DNA of 64,000 nt from Sitta carolinensis. Lineage: Eukaryota > Chordata > Aves > Passeriformes > Sittidae. The translations under genes and the position numbers were made by a program. A model generated the notes under the pieces. It was not told the origin of the DNA and did not search any database. It saw only the letters and a list, made by a program, of their open reading frames with translations. Of the stretch, positions 1 through 12,800 are shown in pieces. Numbering within the stretch: position 1 is the stretch's first letter; the number at the start of each line of letters is the position of its first letter. The DNA lies in the NCBI GenBank assembly GCA_032173965.1, contig JAVUNC010000004.1, forward strand, positions 19,259,001 to 19,323,000. The letters run 5' to 3'.

Positions 1-2637
1 ATGACTGTTGCATGATTTCTTTATCTTGTGTGAAATCATCTTGCCAGATATGTTAGTTCAGTTTTCTAGGAATACCTCTTAAAATTAACAGACATGCATT
101 CTCTTAGCTCATCACAACATGCAATTTCCTTTTCCTTCTAAGTATCAAGCATGTGTAAAAAAGTTTCAGCCAAGAGAAAATCACTTAGTGCAAGAGAAAA
201 ACAATTTCAGGAAGAGCAAGGAGAAAAAAGGAACTGATCGAACTTATGATCTTGAAAGACAATATTCATGACATGGTGTCAGTGATCCTCTGCTCCATTT
301 TCTTTATAAGCTACTGTGAGAATATTTGATACAAAGAAGTTCCTTTTAAGTGCTTCCTTTGTACACTTGTTATGAGCAATTAGTGAAGTCCCACAGTCGT
401 GTGATCTGACTTAGGAGGTTTTATTTTGTTCCTTCTTTGGTGAATTCAATGTCTGCTCAATGTTCCTTTCCCTGTGATCTTCAGCTCAGATGTCTAAACA
501 TCTATTTCCGCTGGGTCTAATTTACTGCTGTCTCACTTCAGTTCTGTGCTGACATAACTCCATAGATTTTTTTGTTAAGGAAGAACTGGAAAGAAACGAG
601 GATTTGCCACCTGAACTATTCCCGAACTAAATTAGCGAATAGAAGAAAGAGGAGAATCTGAAAACACTAAATTTTGTCAAAGAAGTTTTTTTATAAATGG
701 ACCAAGAATTTTTACATTATTTTTGCAAGGAATATTGCTAAAGAAGCAAAGGCTCTAAGCCCATATTTGGGAAATAAAGAATCATTCTATGCAGAAATAT
801 TTTTATAGTTTAGATTTTTTTCCTCTAAGCACAACAGCTTGAGGAAAGGAAAATTTGGAGTGTGGTTTCTTATTCAGCAGAACGAGTAACCCCTACTGTA
901 AACAAATACCTTGACATATTCTAACATTTTAAAGTTTTGAAAAAGGTGGCACCAGTCTCAACCACTTGATGTTAATTAAAATAAGTAATCTATTTGTCAC
1001 AGAATATCTTCTTTTTCTCAAAGAAACCAGGAAAGGCAGCTGCAAAAACTGCTGTTGTATTTCAGATGTTTTGTAGGGAAAAGAAGAACAACATATTTCA
1101 TACTAAAGTCTATTAAAAAACAGAATTTTTTCCACACTGATTAAAGGGACTGTTTAATTGCTGAGTGGTTCACTCAGAGAGGAACATATTGAATACACAG
1201 ACTCCCACACAGTGATACCATGCACATTTTGTTTCTTGTGGCTGTAATATAAAGAGGCACTTGGCCGTCACACAAAGTAAGTGAAGAGACAGAGGAATGA
1301 AAATCAATAGAGATTTACAGAATTATGGTCTGGAAGCAAAGAGATACAATCCCTTTTTGTCTCTCTGTGGATGTTGTCCATTTCTGACTTTACAAATTCC
1401 AAATTTACCTTTTGAAACATGGAATCCATCCATCATATTAGATTAATTATTTTGAAAACTTAATCTCTTAAAAAACATGTGGAAGATTACTCATATCTAC
1501 ATAGACATACTATTTTAAACGTAAGTGACCAAACTCTCTTGCTTCAGTTAATTATATTTTTCTTAATTTGATAAATGATATACTTTGAATGTGCTTGGTG
1601 TAGCAATATGCAAACACTTTGTCTCATGGATCTAAAGCATAATGAAATCAAGGAAAAAGTAGACAGTATATGATTAAGCTCAGGGAGACTATTAGAATGC
1701 TGACTGTTTGAAAAAGCAGGCTGTTGCCAAATGTCACATTTACAGATCTCTGCAGTTTTAAAAGGGGTCTTTCTCCACTTCTCATAGCAAGTATGTGGGT
1801 AAGTAATATAAAATTAACTCTTCTCCTGCAAAATTAATAGTTAGAATTAATTTGTATTAACTCCAAATGAGAGCAGGAATCTGGGAATTTCATCTTTGGG
1901 GTTTGTTTTTTTACTAAAACACATAAGTAACATATTTTTAGGGACAGAAGATGAGTAAAAGCTGGGGGAGGGGATATTATAAGCACAATGACCATATTAC
2001 TCCTATCCTGAAGAAACTGGGTTTCTTGATTTATAATAATAATAATAATTTTAAAAATCATCCATATTTAAGCAATTAACAGAGACTATATCAGGATTTG
2101 GATTTTTTTCTGCACTCAGAGGTGGAAAGCAGGCAGAGTCTGGGGTCTAAAGAAAGCAGAGCTCTTCCAAAGCAGTACTGTTGCAGACAAGACCAGGCAG
2201 ATGAGAGGATGGCCTGTGACGGACTTGCTCTTGCCTGTCTCACATGTTAACTGCAGCAAGCAGTAGATACCTGTTGTGACCTTACTTTCTCTCTTCTTCC
2301 TTCTCCAGAAAAACCTGACTCCCTCCACTTTTTGACAACAACCTGTGAAAGGAAAGACTCCACTGGCCATTATCAGTTGACTCAAAAATTTCACTCTCAA
2401 CCTCTCTCCCAAGCTAAACTCCTTTGAATTAGAGTGATCGATTCCAGGATCTTTCCCACTGACCCCTGACACCTCCCTGACTCCCCATCTGCCTAACTGA
2501 ATGCTCCAGACTGATTTTTTTTTATTCTTTTCTGGTCAGAAGATTTCCATGCAGCCCTGCTCCTGGGAAGTCATGAACTGACTCTGCTTTGTATTCTGTA
2601 ATATAGCAAATAAGCCCTTCAAATCTCCACACTAAGT

Positions 2638-2643
<6 letters not shown>
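1..2643. other. AT-rich unique DNA, no gene seen
   Basis: No coding exon, RNA gene or recognisable repeat was found. Frames are broken by frequent stops. The minus strand is open for 118 codons at about 2116-2472, a little more GC-rich than its surroundings, but it matches no family I know and has no domain-like pattern. Intron or intergenic DNA cannot be told apart from this sequence alone. Confidence 0.6.

Positions 2644-2686
<43 letters not shown>
2644..2686. repeat. poly(T) tract, 43 bases
   Basis: An uninterrupted run of 43 T. Read on the minus strand it is a poly(A) with AATAAA about 25 bases upstream (near 2712-2717), the layout of a retrocopied mRNA tail. No target-site duplication of the left flank (actaagtagaaac) was found downstream, so simple slippage is equally likely. 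Confidence 0.95.
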
Positions 2687-2689
<3 letters not shown>

Positions 2690-4936
2690 CGCTTGCAAAG
2701 AAATTAGAATAATTTATTTTGGAAGAGAAAAGATGGAGATACAAACATTAATTTCAAACAGCTAAATGTTTGGGCCTTAAATTTTGGAGGGCTTGAAAGA
2801 GAAGTTCAGAGGTGGAGACTTACTCTTCAGGTTTTTTTCACTGGGAAATTACTTTGTATTGTGAACTTTTGAGGAGAGGAAAATAACTTCTATATCTAAG
2901 AGCACTTAAGGATATATTTTACTCATCTTGTACCAGTTTTAAATGAAGAAAATTAGGTAATAAAAAATGCCTTTCCATCAGTATCACATATTTTCTTCTC
3001 CATTCTATGACAAGTATTGCATTAGAAAACTTTTGACACAAAATCCGCTGTTGTGGCTAAGGACACGTCAGTGACCCAGCCCCTTGCGCTGTGCACGTGT
3101 GCACATGCTCACTCACACACCTGGTGCTGTGGACAAAGTCTCTGTCTGCCCCTGAGGCAGGGCTGCCCTCCCTGGACACACAGTGACAGCATAAGAGACT
3201 TCAGCAAAGAACATATTTGGCTTTTACTTCCAGTGACCTCTTGCAAGACTACCCAGAATGCACATTCATTTGTGTGCTGTTAAAACAATTGCATATCTAC
3301 TATTAGATGCAAACGGCTTTCTGCTTAGGGGGGGATTTTTGATGTATATTTTATGAATGTGTTACCTAAGGACTTTCTAGAAATCTGGAGGTCAGAAGAA
3401 GATTAAATATAAAGGAAAGGTAGTTTCAGCTTTATCAACTCTAAATTACTTAAACTTTTTGAAGAAGCATCTGATAACATTTAGCCAAGTTTAAATGGCA
3501 CCGAAGTGACAAGACTGTGGGTTTAATATGGTTCCCACTGTGTGATTAAAATTAGCAGAACGAGGACTTAGCTTAACCACTTTATTTCTCTCATACCAGT
3601 CTAGATCTATGGGTGATCTGTAAACGCTTTGCAAAGGAATTTTTATTCTGTAATTTGAGGTTTGTGCTTATGAAACACATTAACTGTTCATTGCACATCA
3701 GCCTCTTGTCCTGTAGTATATAAACAGGAAGAGACAGTCAGGAATTTTAGCTTCAATTCAGATTAAAAAAAACCCAAACAAACAAACAAAAAAAACCAGT
3801 TTTGGAGGATATTTTTTATTCAGTCTTCATTTCTCCCTTCCAAGTGTGAAAGGTTTGAACACCAGCAAGAAAATTTATGGAAACAGTTAGAGTTCTGCAT
3901 GACCAAAGCCTTTTCATATATTGCCTATTTGTATGAATCAGCACCTGAACACAGTTCCTTATTTATAATGTTTTTGGAATTCATCTTAAGATTTAAATAT
4001 TACAAATTAAATATGTATTTTCATAAAATACATGTAATAGCAGTTTAATCATGAGGATTCCTGAGCCATGTCAGGCCAAAGCCCTTTTTAGTCATTTATT
4101 CATCTGGCCAGTAGCATTTTTCTAAGGATTTAAGAAGTAGACAATTGGAAACAAGACAGAAAAATGGGAACCAAACATATTATATCTTATCAAGAATGCT
4201 GCAAGTAAGCCCCTGAAATAAAAACTTAATAATTTACTTTGAACTGGTAACATTTTTTTCATAACCTTAGCATGCAGAGGCTGATTACATCTGCTTTTCC
4301 TTTCAAATATTTATGTCAATATAAAATATTGAATCAACAGGAGAAAATTCTTGGAACACAGGAAAAAAGTAATCAGCAACTAAGGATTCCTGTGGGTTTT
4401 GCATTGGAAGTTTCCTGAAGTTTCCCACCCATCTGCTATGACATTCTAGCACATTTTATTTCAAGTAAAATTAGAAAACTCTCATTAACTATAGAGGAGA
4501 AAAGTTACAGCTAGAATCCCCCAGAAAATGTTTTCATCTATGAATATATTGGAGTGAGCTGCTTCTTTGTGTTTAAAATATGAAAGAGTTTAACTTATAA
4601 AATACAATGATTTGTGTCAATTAGGAACTTAAACATTAAAAGAATATTTTAGCAATTGAATGGGACAAGATTGGCAGATTCTTTCAATGAACAACGTGCT
4701 ATTGATTCCTTGACAACACACTCCATTTAACAGGAAACTTTGGTATGGAATATATTTTACCTGCATTATTACTTATTCTTGCACAATCACAGAGAAGAAG
4801 GAGGAGAGGAGCACACAAGAAATAGAATGGACAGTAACAGCAGGAAAGGAAAAGATAGACATGTGAATGGGTGTTGCTGCCATAAGGAGCATGAAGATAG
4901 AGAAACAATGATTTTGAGGAATACAGGTATGAGGAA
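2687..4936. other. AT-rich unique DNA, no gene seen
   Basis: No gene or known repeat was recognised. The block holds short A-rich tracts (for example near 3766-3795) and many stops in all frames. The two open frames on opposite strands near 4699-4973 overlap each other and are treated as chance. Confidence 0.55.
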
Positions 4937-5006
4937 TGATCTTGTCGCTGTGGGCGATGAAAAAACGACATGAGACCTCGTTATAAAAAACTGCATCTGA
5001 CTCTAC

Positions 5007-5012
5007 TTTATT
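5007..5012 (-). terminator. LTR polyadenylation signal AATAAA
   Basis: Minus-strand AATAAA inside the solo LTR, about 20 bases downstream of its TATA box in the direction of transcription. The close spacing fits a short-R bird LTR. Confidence 0.6.
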
Positions 5013-5028
5013 AAAACAACTGCCCTCC

Positions 5029-5035
5029 TTATATA
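5029..5035 (-). promoter_or_regulatory. LTR TATA box
   Basis: Minus-strand TATATAA inside the solo LTR, with CCAAT motifs upstream on that strand (complements of 5057-5062 and 5090-5095). The arrangement is that of a retroviral U3 promoter. Present activity is unknown. Confidence 0.55.
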
Positions 5036-5059
5036 CCTTTTGGAACAGGCCACTCTCAT

Positions 5060-5091
5060 TGGTTAGAAGAGTGCCAGAACTCTTCTAACCA
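5060..5091. repeat. Perfect 13 bp inverted repeat in LTR U3
   Basis: Arms tggttagaagagt (5060-5072) and actcttctaacca (5079-5091) are exact reverse complements around a 6-base loop gccaga. Each arm adjoins an ATTGG/CCAAT motif. It could form a hairpin or a paired binding site in the U3 promoter. Confidence 0.85.
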
Positions 5092-5284
5092 TTGGCCCAA
5101 AGCAATGGATAGAGACAAATCCATCCCACAGAAAAGAATGCAAAACATCACTCTCGTTACAATAACACTTGGGATGTTTATGTCAAGTCTGTGGGAGCAA
5201 GGTCTTCTGAAACCCAAACACCACGAAGAAACTGAGTTCAGAAACTCAGAAACCTCAGGCCTAGAAAACCAGACTACATGATCT

Positions 5285-7013
5285 GGCATCTGGGGATACT
5301 TTATGACTGAAGGCAGTAAGGAAAGGGTTTAAAGCATATTTCTAACAGCTAATTTATTTAATTTTTAAGTCAGAACTTCCCAACTTGAACTTGAGAAGAC
5401 CAAAAGTAAATACCTGCAATGCACCTTTTCTGTTCATGCTGGCTACACGTTATGAAATTACAAACTGCTGAAAGCAAAAGATGAAACTGGAAAGTTTATC
5501 TTTCTCAATATTTAATAAGACCATTATTTGAAGAGGGAGGTTTGCCATACCCAACCAATTACATATACACAGAATATCCACTGCTCTTTACAGATTCTGG
5601 TTGGACTCAATTGGTAGGACATGAATAGAATAAATCAAATATTTGCTTCAGAGTAAAAGAGGAAATTAAGCAAAATTTCTGCTGCAAAACTACCTGAAGT
5701 TGTATGTAGAATCTACTGTTTTAAAATTCTTTTTTATTTGCATTGACTTCAATGTTTTTATATTTTTTTTAATAAAACCATTAAAATAAAGACATAGGAT
5801 TCAATATATTTTTGTTCTGCAGAAGTGCATGAATATATACTTTATAAAGGTCCAGTTAATACATCTACATTATTAAATTCTACATAAGTCCTAGAGTTTT
5901 GTACTCCCTGGAAGTCATTATATAATTTCTTCTGTTACCAAAGGACTATGCTAGTCCCTGCTGTTTACTGTTTTGTGTGTTAGTTTTTTTAAAAGCACTG
6001 CTTCCAGCACTTTTTCAGTCATTCCTATTTCCTTTCCTTTTATGCTTGCTTTTACTGAAGGATTTCAGTGTTTTTAACTATGTGTAGCAATAAAAAAAAT
6101 AAAATGTTGCAGACTTTCATCCCAATGTGTGGATTTAGCTTCTGATACCATAAAAAACATCAGACATTTAAAAGGTTTTAGAGAATCTAGGAAAGTCAGG
6201 GAATGTGATGTTATGCCTCTGTTACTACAGTAAAATTAATAAATGCCCTATCTTGTGATTTCTAGAGTTGAACCTCCCCATCTACCTTCTATAGCAGAAC
6301 AGTTGATTCAACATCAGTTGATTCAACTTTTCTGCCTGAAGACACCATCCAAAAAATTGCATCTTATCAAAATAAGCCAGTACTGTGGAGGCAGTAATGG
6401 TTCCTTTTAGGTCATTACAGTTAGATGATTGGAAGGACAGAAAAAATCTCACATTTATATTTTCCAAACATGGGCAAATTTCCACAGCTGCAGCCCATTT
6501 TTATTTTGATTCAACTGTATGGATGACTGAAGGTTGATCAATACCAAATATTCCAGAGATCCCAGAGGAACTGTATATGAAAGTGCCTCAAAAAGTTGAA
6601 GTTGCTAGGTACCTAGAGTGGACTGTCGCGATTTTCAACTCCTCCAGAGGTATCAATCATTAGAATTACAAACTGTACCTAAACAAACCTTCAGAATGCA
6701 AATAGCAGCTGCATCCCTTCATACTCTCCTGACAGTGCATCAAATAAACACAGGGACTTCCACTGGAGAGAAAAATAATAACAAAACACTGCAGCATGAA
6801 ATTATTTTGTGTCTGACAGGTGCAGATTCTGTGTCACAAACTGAAAGAATTCAAGAGTTGTAATGAAGCTGCAAAATATCTAGGAATAGCTTATCTACCT
6901 GCAGTCTTCTGTGCATTTGAGATGTCCTTTTAGTTTGCATAACACAGCTCATTTACAATTAAACAAAAAACGTGTCTTTACATTTAATACTTTCACAAAA
7001 AGAGCAAAATATA
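5285..7013. other. AT-rich unique DNA, no gene seen
   Basis: Nothing recognisable was found apart from short T- and A-rich tracts. No frame has domain-like content. Confidence 0.6.
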
Positions 7014-7015
7014 TT

Positions 7016-7059
<44 letters not shown>
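7014..7059. repeat. (AC)n followed by poly(A), 33 A
   Basis: A short CA run (7014-7027) leads directly into 33 consecutive A (7027-7059). It could be a low-complexity expansion or the tail of an old retroposed sequence on the plus strand. No target-site duplication was recognised. Confidence 0.9.
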
Positions 7060-7062
<3 letters not shown>

Positions 7063-7235
7063 AACTGCTTTTTCTGTTAAAAGTAAATTTGCCTTGAAGG
7101 GTTTTTTAATGAAAAGTGAAGTTATGTATTATGAAGTTAAGTAATTCCTGATTGCATGTTAGCACAATGGAGCCTTCCTTAAACTTTTACATATTTTCAT
7201 ACTGCATCCTCAGATAGTGTATTTTTGCAGTTTTC

Positions 7236-7294
7236 AAACAAAACAAAACAAAACAAAACAAAACAAAACAAAACAAAACAAAACAAAACAAAAC
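7236..7294. repeat. (AAAAC)n microsatellite
   Basis: About twelve near-perfect copies of the pentamer AAAAC. In frame it reads K-Q-N-K-T, which explains the apparent open frame across it. It is not coding. Confidence 0.95.
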
Positions 7295-9213
7295 TCTCTT
7301 ATTAAACTTACATGCTCACTACAGAAAATAAAATTTCCATTAGATTCCATTTGTGCAGCTGAATTAAAAACAAAAGGAAGATCTCATTTGTGTTTAGACA
7401 TTTAAAAAGATCAATGCAGAAAAAATGAAGGAAAAACCAGGGAAGTTCCAAGCTCTATCTCATAGGAATTATGGGAAACAAGGGGACGATTGTCAGGGAG
7501 GGATGTGGAGGGGAATACCATGCTCCTTTTAATGTCAAAGGACTTGAGAGGAGCTACTAAATAATATCAAGGTGCTCCTGTGAGTGTCTGGGGTTGGGAG
7601 AATTTGCCATATATTGCCCTTCTTCTAAAGCTACAGTTCATCATGAAAATTCTCCTGAAAAAAAAAAAAATCTAAAATCAATTTTATTTTGGTTTAAACA
7701 TATCTGAAGAATGAGGAATAAGAAAGGAGGTAATATTTTATTTTAGTACTATTTTCAATTTTTAGTTCAGAACATTATTTTGAACTGTTGCATGTCATGA
7801 TTTATTGAATCATTCATCATTTTTGTAGAGACCAAAAAATCCACACTATAAATAACATCTTGGATAAATACAATTCCGTCTCTTGGTTGTGGATACATTT
7901 CTTACAATCAAGGCTGTATTGTCTATCCCCTTTTCCCCAAACTATTCTGACACTGAACATAAACTGTTGAAATAAATGGCAAATGATGCCCAAAGCATTG
8001 GGTTGTCAATTCTTTTGCTTTGTGAATAACTTTGTTACAATGATCTGTATCAGTGAGTTTATTTTGAACAGTGGAAAGGAAAAAGAGTGAGCCAGTGAAG
8101 ATAAAATGAATGTCGGGAGAAACAAACAAGTACTCCAAAGACTTTAAACACTTGGGAACCAGCATTTGAGGGTGGCAGGCAGGAGCTCAGCTTTGAAAAT
8201 AGTTCATGTACCTGGAAGCCTATGAGAGGCTTGTCTTTCTCAGCATCCTGATTTACAATTCCTCTCATTTAATCTCTCCCATTGGTCTTTTCGCATTATC
8301 TTGCCTGTTAGCTGTGACAAACCATGACAAACGGAGTCCATTCCTTTTGTAGATAAGGAGGATTTTAGCTGATGATGGAGTAGGAAAACTACAAAAATTT
8401 TTTTATTTCAGAAATTTAGACAAAATAATCTATGAACTATGGCAGTTCTAAGCCAAAATGCTAATAACAGAAGGAAATGGTGAGTACTGGACTGAGAAAT
8501 TTCTGTGAAAATATAACATGTGGAAATTTTTAATAGTAGTCTAGTCTCAACATGTAGTTTAATAAATGTTTTACTCTAGTGCTAATAGTAAATGTTTTGC
8601 TTTAGTGTTATTGATTTTTATTTTATACATTTTTTAATATTAAATTCTACTTTTTGTCCCTTAAATATTCACAAAGGCAAATTCTTTTTCCATCATGTTT
8701 AAGGCCACCTTGTAGTTTAAACAATCACATTTCAAATGATATGAAAAAAATCCCATGTCATAGTTATTTCATTGTGGCCCTAAATGGAAAAGAAACCTAT
8801 GTATAATATTTAGAGAAGTCTCAAATCACATTCAGCACAGCCACTGATCTTCAATATTCTATCTTGGTGCCTTAAATGCTGTTAAGTCAAGAAAGGCTGA
8901 AATTTAATCAAATACGAGTAACATTAAATGAGTCCTGAATTTTTCCTGCAATTGAGAAGGCAGAAGAACAAGAATAAAAGCTCTTGCTCTAATTTCTAAT
9001 TCAATATTTACCATGATTTTTCTAAATGAATATGATGCCAATGAAAGACTTAACTTTTGCTCAGCTATAGTCAGAAAATTTCTGCTGTTAGGATTGTGAG
9101 TGAACCAGTGACAAATCCTGTGGATGGTACTATGCCATATTCTTAATTGCCATGAAAACAAGGTAATCTGCTGAGAGCTTTTCTAGGTAGGATACTAGAA
9201 CCAGTCTGAGCTC
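7295..9213. other. AT-rich unique DNA, no gene seen
   Basis: No gene, RNA or recognisable repeat. Open frames of 60-85 codons on the minus strand show no family resemblance and are in line with chance. Confidence 0.6.
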
Positions 9214-9219
9214 CTTATC

Positions 9220-9860
9220 TCTTGGGGTTGCTTTGGTCAGGATGACCCCGAGATATATAAATTCCACTGTCTCCAAACCCTGCTGCTGAAAGAATGAGTC
9301 AAAAGTCTTCAGCTGCTGCTCTCAAGGCTGCTTTATCGTTTGTTATCTAAGATATTTTCTGTCTGGGCTGCCGAGGTCTGTTCAGCAGGGCAGCCTGAGG
9401 CACAGTCTCTGCCCCAGGGGCAGGCACTGACTTTTATACTACAAACTACGTGTTAGTTATTTATAATTATGATCCAATGCCTATCACCTATGTTAGACAG
9501 TTACATTCTACTCTAATCCAATCCCCAAGTGCCAACATCACCAAGAAGATGGGGGTTAGGAAGAAGAAGGAAGGACGACAGGACAATGCCCAAATCCCTC
9601 CATCTTGCCCCCTAAGCCACCATGGTAAGATCTCCAAAAATTCCTTTTTCACTCTATAACTACTACTATCATGCTATCTAAATTTTGTGACCTTTAGTTC
9701 TTCATTCACAGGTGGTAATTTGTTCCACGGGTCAAACTCAAAGCCACAGGAGTCCCTGGCTGCCTGACAGGGTCTCTGACCCCCCTGCCAGGGCTTAGAA
9801 GCCCCTTGGCTGGAGCTGGGATCGTCCAGGACTGTCAGAGAGACAGCCTGGGTTCTGACA
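9220..9860 (-). mobile_element. Solo LTR, ERVK-like, 641 bp
   Basis: A 6 bp direct repeat CTTATC brackets the block (9214-9219 and 9861-9866). Read on the minus strand it opens TGTCAGAACCCAGG and closes CCCCAAGA, so the 5' TG is kept and the 3' CA has decayed to GA. A TATA box lies on the minus strand at the complement of 9432-9438, and a GATAAA polyadenylation-like site follows about 100 bases downstream. The block is clearly more GC-rich than its flanks. The 6 bp duplication suggests class II (ERVK-like). There is no internal domain beside it, so it is a solo LTR. The short plus-strand open frame at 9450-9659 is a by-product of LTR composition. Confidence 0.8.
9432..9438 (-). promoter_or_regulatory. 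LTR TATA box
   Basis: Minus-strand TATAAAA in the 641 bp solo LTR, about two thirds of the way from its 5' end, which is where a U3 promoter belongs. Confidence 0.5.
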
Positions 9861-9866
9861 CTTATC

Positions 9867-12800
9867 CTTCTGATTAGAAGTGAATCCTCTTTCTCTGAAT
9901 TTGGAGAAAAGTTAATATTTCTGAATAAAATAAATTATTTATTTGATTCACACCCAGTTTTGCCTGTCTTTTGGTGCACAGAAACAGAGAACATCTAAAT
10001 TTGGCTAGACAGACAATTCTGCCTTGAATTTCATCTTAGGTAGCTTAATGGAGAGCGTACTGACCATAAATCCAAGATTTTGAGACAACATTTTCCATGT
10101 AGATGTCTACTATGCTTGTTTAAAGAAGTAGAAAAATGACCCAGTGAAGTCCTAAATCAGCAGAAATAATAATAAAAAAAAAATAAAATCTCAGAGTATG
10201 TGATCATAAAGATCTGTTTTTATTTTGCTTTTGTTCCAAACAGAAGAAGTGTTATCAAACAGCTTCTTATACTTATGACTTGTATGAAAGTCATTCAAGG
10301 CAAGAACTTTCTTTTTTTCTAACATTTTTTATCATGTCAGATTTCAACAGATGCAGCCAGTTCAAGAGACAACAAAAAACTCAAGTGTCCCAGATCCTTC
10401 TACATTTCAGTGTCTCAGAAGAATGCTACAGTTTATGTCAGTATAAAGAAAAAGGGGACTATAATGTATGCTACTATTTGAAACAGACAAGAATTGTCTC
10501 TGTTGAAGTCAAGTACCAGCATAAGTTTCTAGAAGAACACTTAAACTTGTAAAAATGCAATATAGATAGTTCCACAGGAATAGCACCTATTTCTTGTCTT
10601 TAGCTAATGTTATGTAATATTCTATTCTTTCCTGCTCTCTTGTATCTTTTTAGCACCCCTACTTTAAATAGAGCAAATAAACCTTGTGAGGAGGCTACTT
10701 TTTGAAAAGTTTATGCCTCTTATTTAACCATGACAAGGAAAGATGCCTGTAAATATACATTCAGATTTAGTGTGGTACAGCAATATTTCTGCTGTACTTA
10801 AACTGTGTTGCTGTTGTATGTCTTCTAAAATCCAGGCATTTACTTAGATTGTCTTTATATTTGCCATATGTCATGAGGAATGAGGTATGAATTATATTGA
10901 AAAAAATATCTCTGTGACAGAAATCCCTGTTCATAGAGTGAAAGCACACAGCTCAAATCTTTATGTGTACTAGGTTTTGATCTGTGATTCTAATCATCCC
11001 CTGTCTGATCTTAGTTACTGAAAGTAACAGGATTATGCAATGCCCAAGTTGTTTCTTTGGCAAATAATGTTGATAATCAAAAATACAAGCTGCATTAAAA
11101 TTTAGAGTTTTATACTCAGGTCTACACAAAGCAAAATGTACTTTGTAAACACATGAAAAAGTTGGCAGGCAGCTATGATGAGATGAGTAGCACAAGGTGT
11201 CATGCTGATCTCTCTGAACCTGAGTTGTGCCTGTGGGCTATAGGTCTCCTGTGACTTGCTCTTTATCCATGTTTTAGTAGGAAAACCTTTCAGAAAGTTC
11301 CTAAGACCCCTTACTTTGTTTTAAGTTTTTGGGGGATTTTTTGTTGGATTTTCTTTGCGTTTGAAATATTGAGGAGGCAAGTGGCATTAATTAAACACAC
11401 TGACTCCAGCAACTAGTTGTGATTGCGATACTAGTTGTGACTGTGGGGCAGAAGCAATCCCCTCCTAGTGAGTTTGGCTGTTAGCTGGTGGTGTGAGTCG
11501 CCCTGAGTTCTCCCCGGGCTCAGACAGGGATAAACATTGCCTTTTCCTCAGGACAACCATGACCTATTTGCTCACCCCACAGCAAAGTACAGTGATACAT
11601 TAAGCTCCCTCAATTTTATAAAACATATTGGGTAGAAATCCTTGCTTCAGCAGCATAGATGCCTGGCAGGGACAAATAACTCCTAAATAAGCATTAAAAC
11701 ACCTCCAGCAGAGGCACATCCAGCATGAACTGCAGCTCCCACAGAAATCATTGATTTGAATGGGTGCCTGCCATCCTGTACTGAGAATTGTACAAATGGG
11801 TAACGTGTCCTGCTTCTGAACCCTATTGATCTGCATGAGTCTTAGGAAAGACATGGTTGTGCATTTGAATAGAAAAGCAGATTTGAGGCTTCATAGGAGA
11901 AGTATCAGTTTGTTGTATTTAAAATAAATATTTAAAAAAGGAGAGAATATAAAATTCTACATTTCAAGATCTAAACTGAAGTCTCATTTAAAAGGATTAG
12001 ATTGAAGACCACTTTACATTTGCAGACTAGGGTTTCTGGCATGTTTTTCTGGAGTGTTTGCTGCAGATCATCACTGGGAGTGGAATCACCCTTCTAGTAC
12101 TGGTCTAGTCCTGCAATTCCAGTCTCCATAAAGGAATGTGACTTCTAACACAGTTAAAGCTTCCAGTTTTTAAATCAACCTAAAATAACAATAGACAATA
12201 TTTTAGCACAGGAAAAACCCTCCAAATCAATGTTTTGATAGAGAAATACATACATTTCTTAAAAGAGTTTAAATTGGACAAAAAAGCAGCAATAGTGTTG
12301 CTGTAAGAGGGGCAGGGTCTAGGCTATATGTCTCCTCCAAGAAATGACACTTCTTATAGAAAACTAACCCTTTTTTCCCTCCTTACTATAGTAAAGTATT
12401 ATCCTAGCACCTAGATATTCCTCTGTGCTTTCCTGTCCAATTAGAGAAAAGGTCAGTCCAAAATAAGTGCACCTTAAGTTTACAAGGGCTGACAAGTAGA
12501 TGGTAGGGTACGGTATGAATTCAGTCATATTAATTCTGGGCAGTGCTTTTCCACACATTAGCAACTCAGCTGTTGTGCTTAAAATGAGAATTAAATAAGA
12601 ACTGAGAACTTCTAGCAGTAAAAATGAAAACAGTACATCCAGTGGCACAGAAAGTATAAATGCAGTTTATATGTTTTATATGTTGCAGCCCCGCAACAGT
12701 GCTCTAATATTACCCAAAGTACCAATGCCCAAGGAAAGCACAGTCATCAGCAGTGCAGTGCAGTTGTGAGCCTGGAGGAAAGCAGGATGTTTCCTACAGA

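Larger units (their letters stand above)
4943..5278 (-). mobile_element. Solo LTR, ERVK-like, 336 bp
   Basis: The block starts TGTCGCTG and ends GACTACA, so it has TG...CA ends. It is flanked by a perfect 6 bp direct repeat TGATCT at 4937-4942 and 5279-5284. On the minus strand the order is promoter (TATATAA, complement of 5029-5035) and then AATAAA (complement of 5007-5012) close behind it, as expected for a compact retroviral LTR with a very short R. A 6 bp duplication is typical of class II (ERVK/alpha-beta) elements, hence the tentative class. No internal retroviral sequence adjoins it, so it is a solo LTR left by LTR-LTR recombination. Family name not known to me. Confidence 0.85.
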
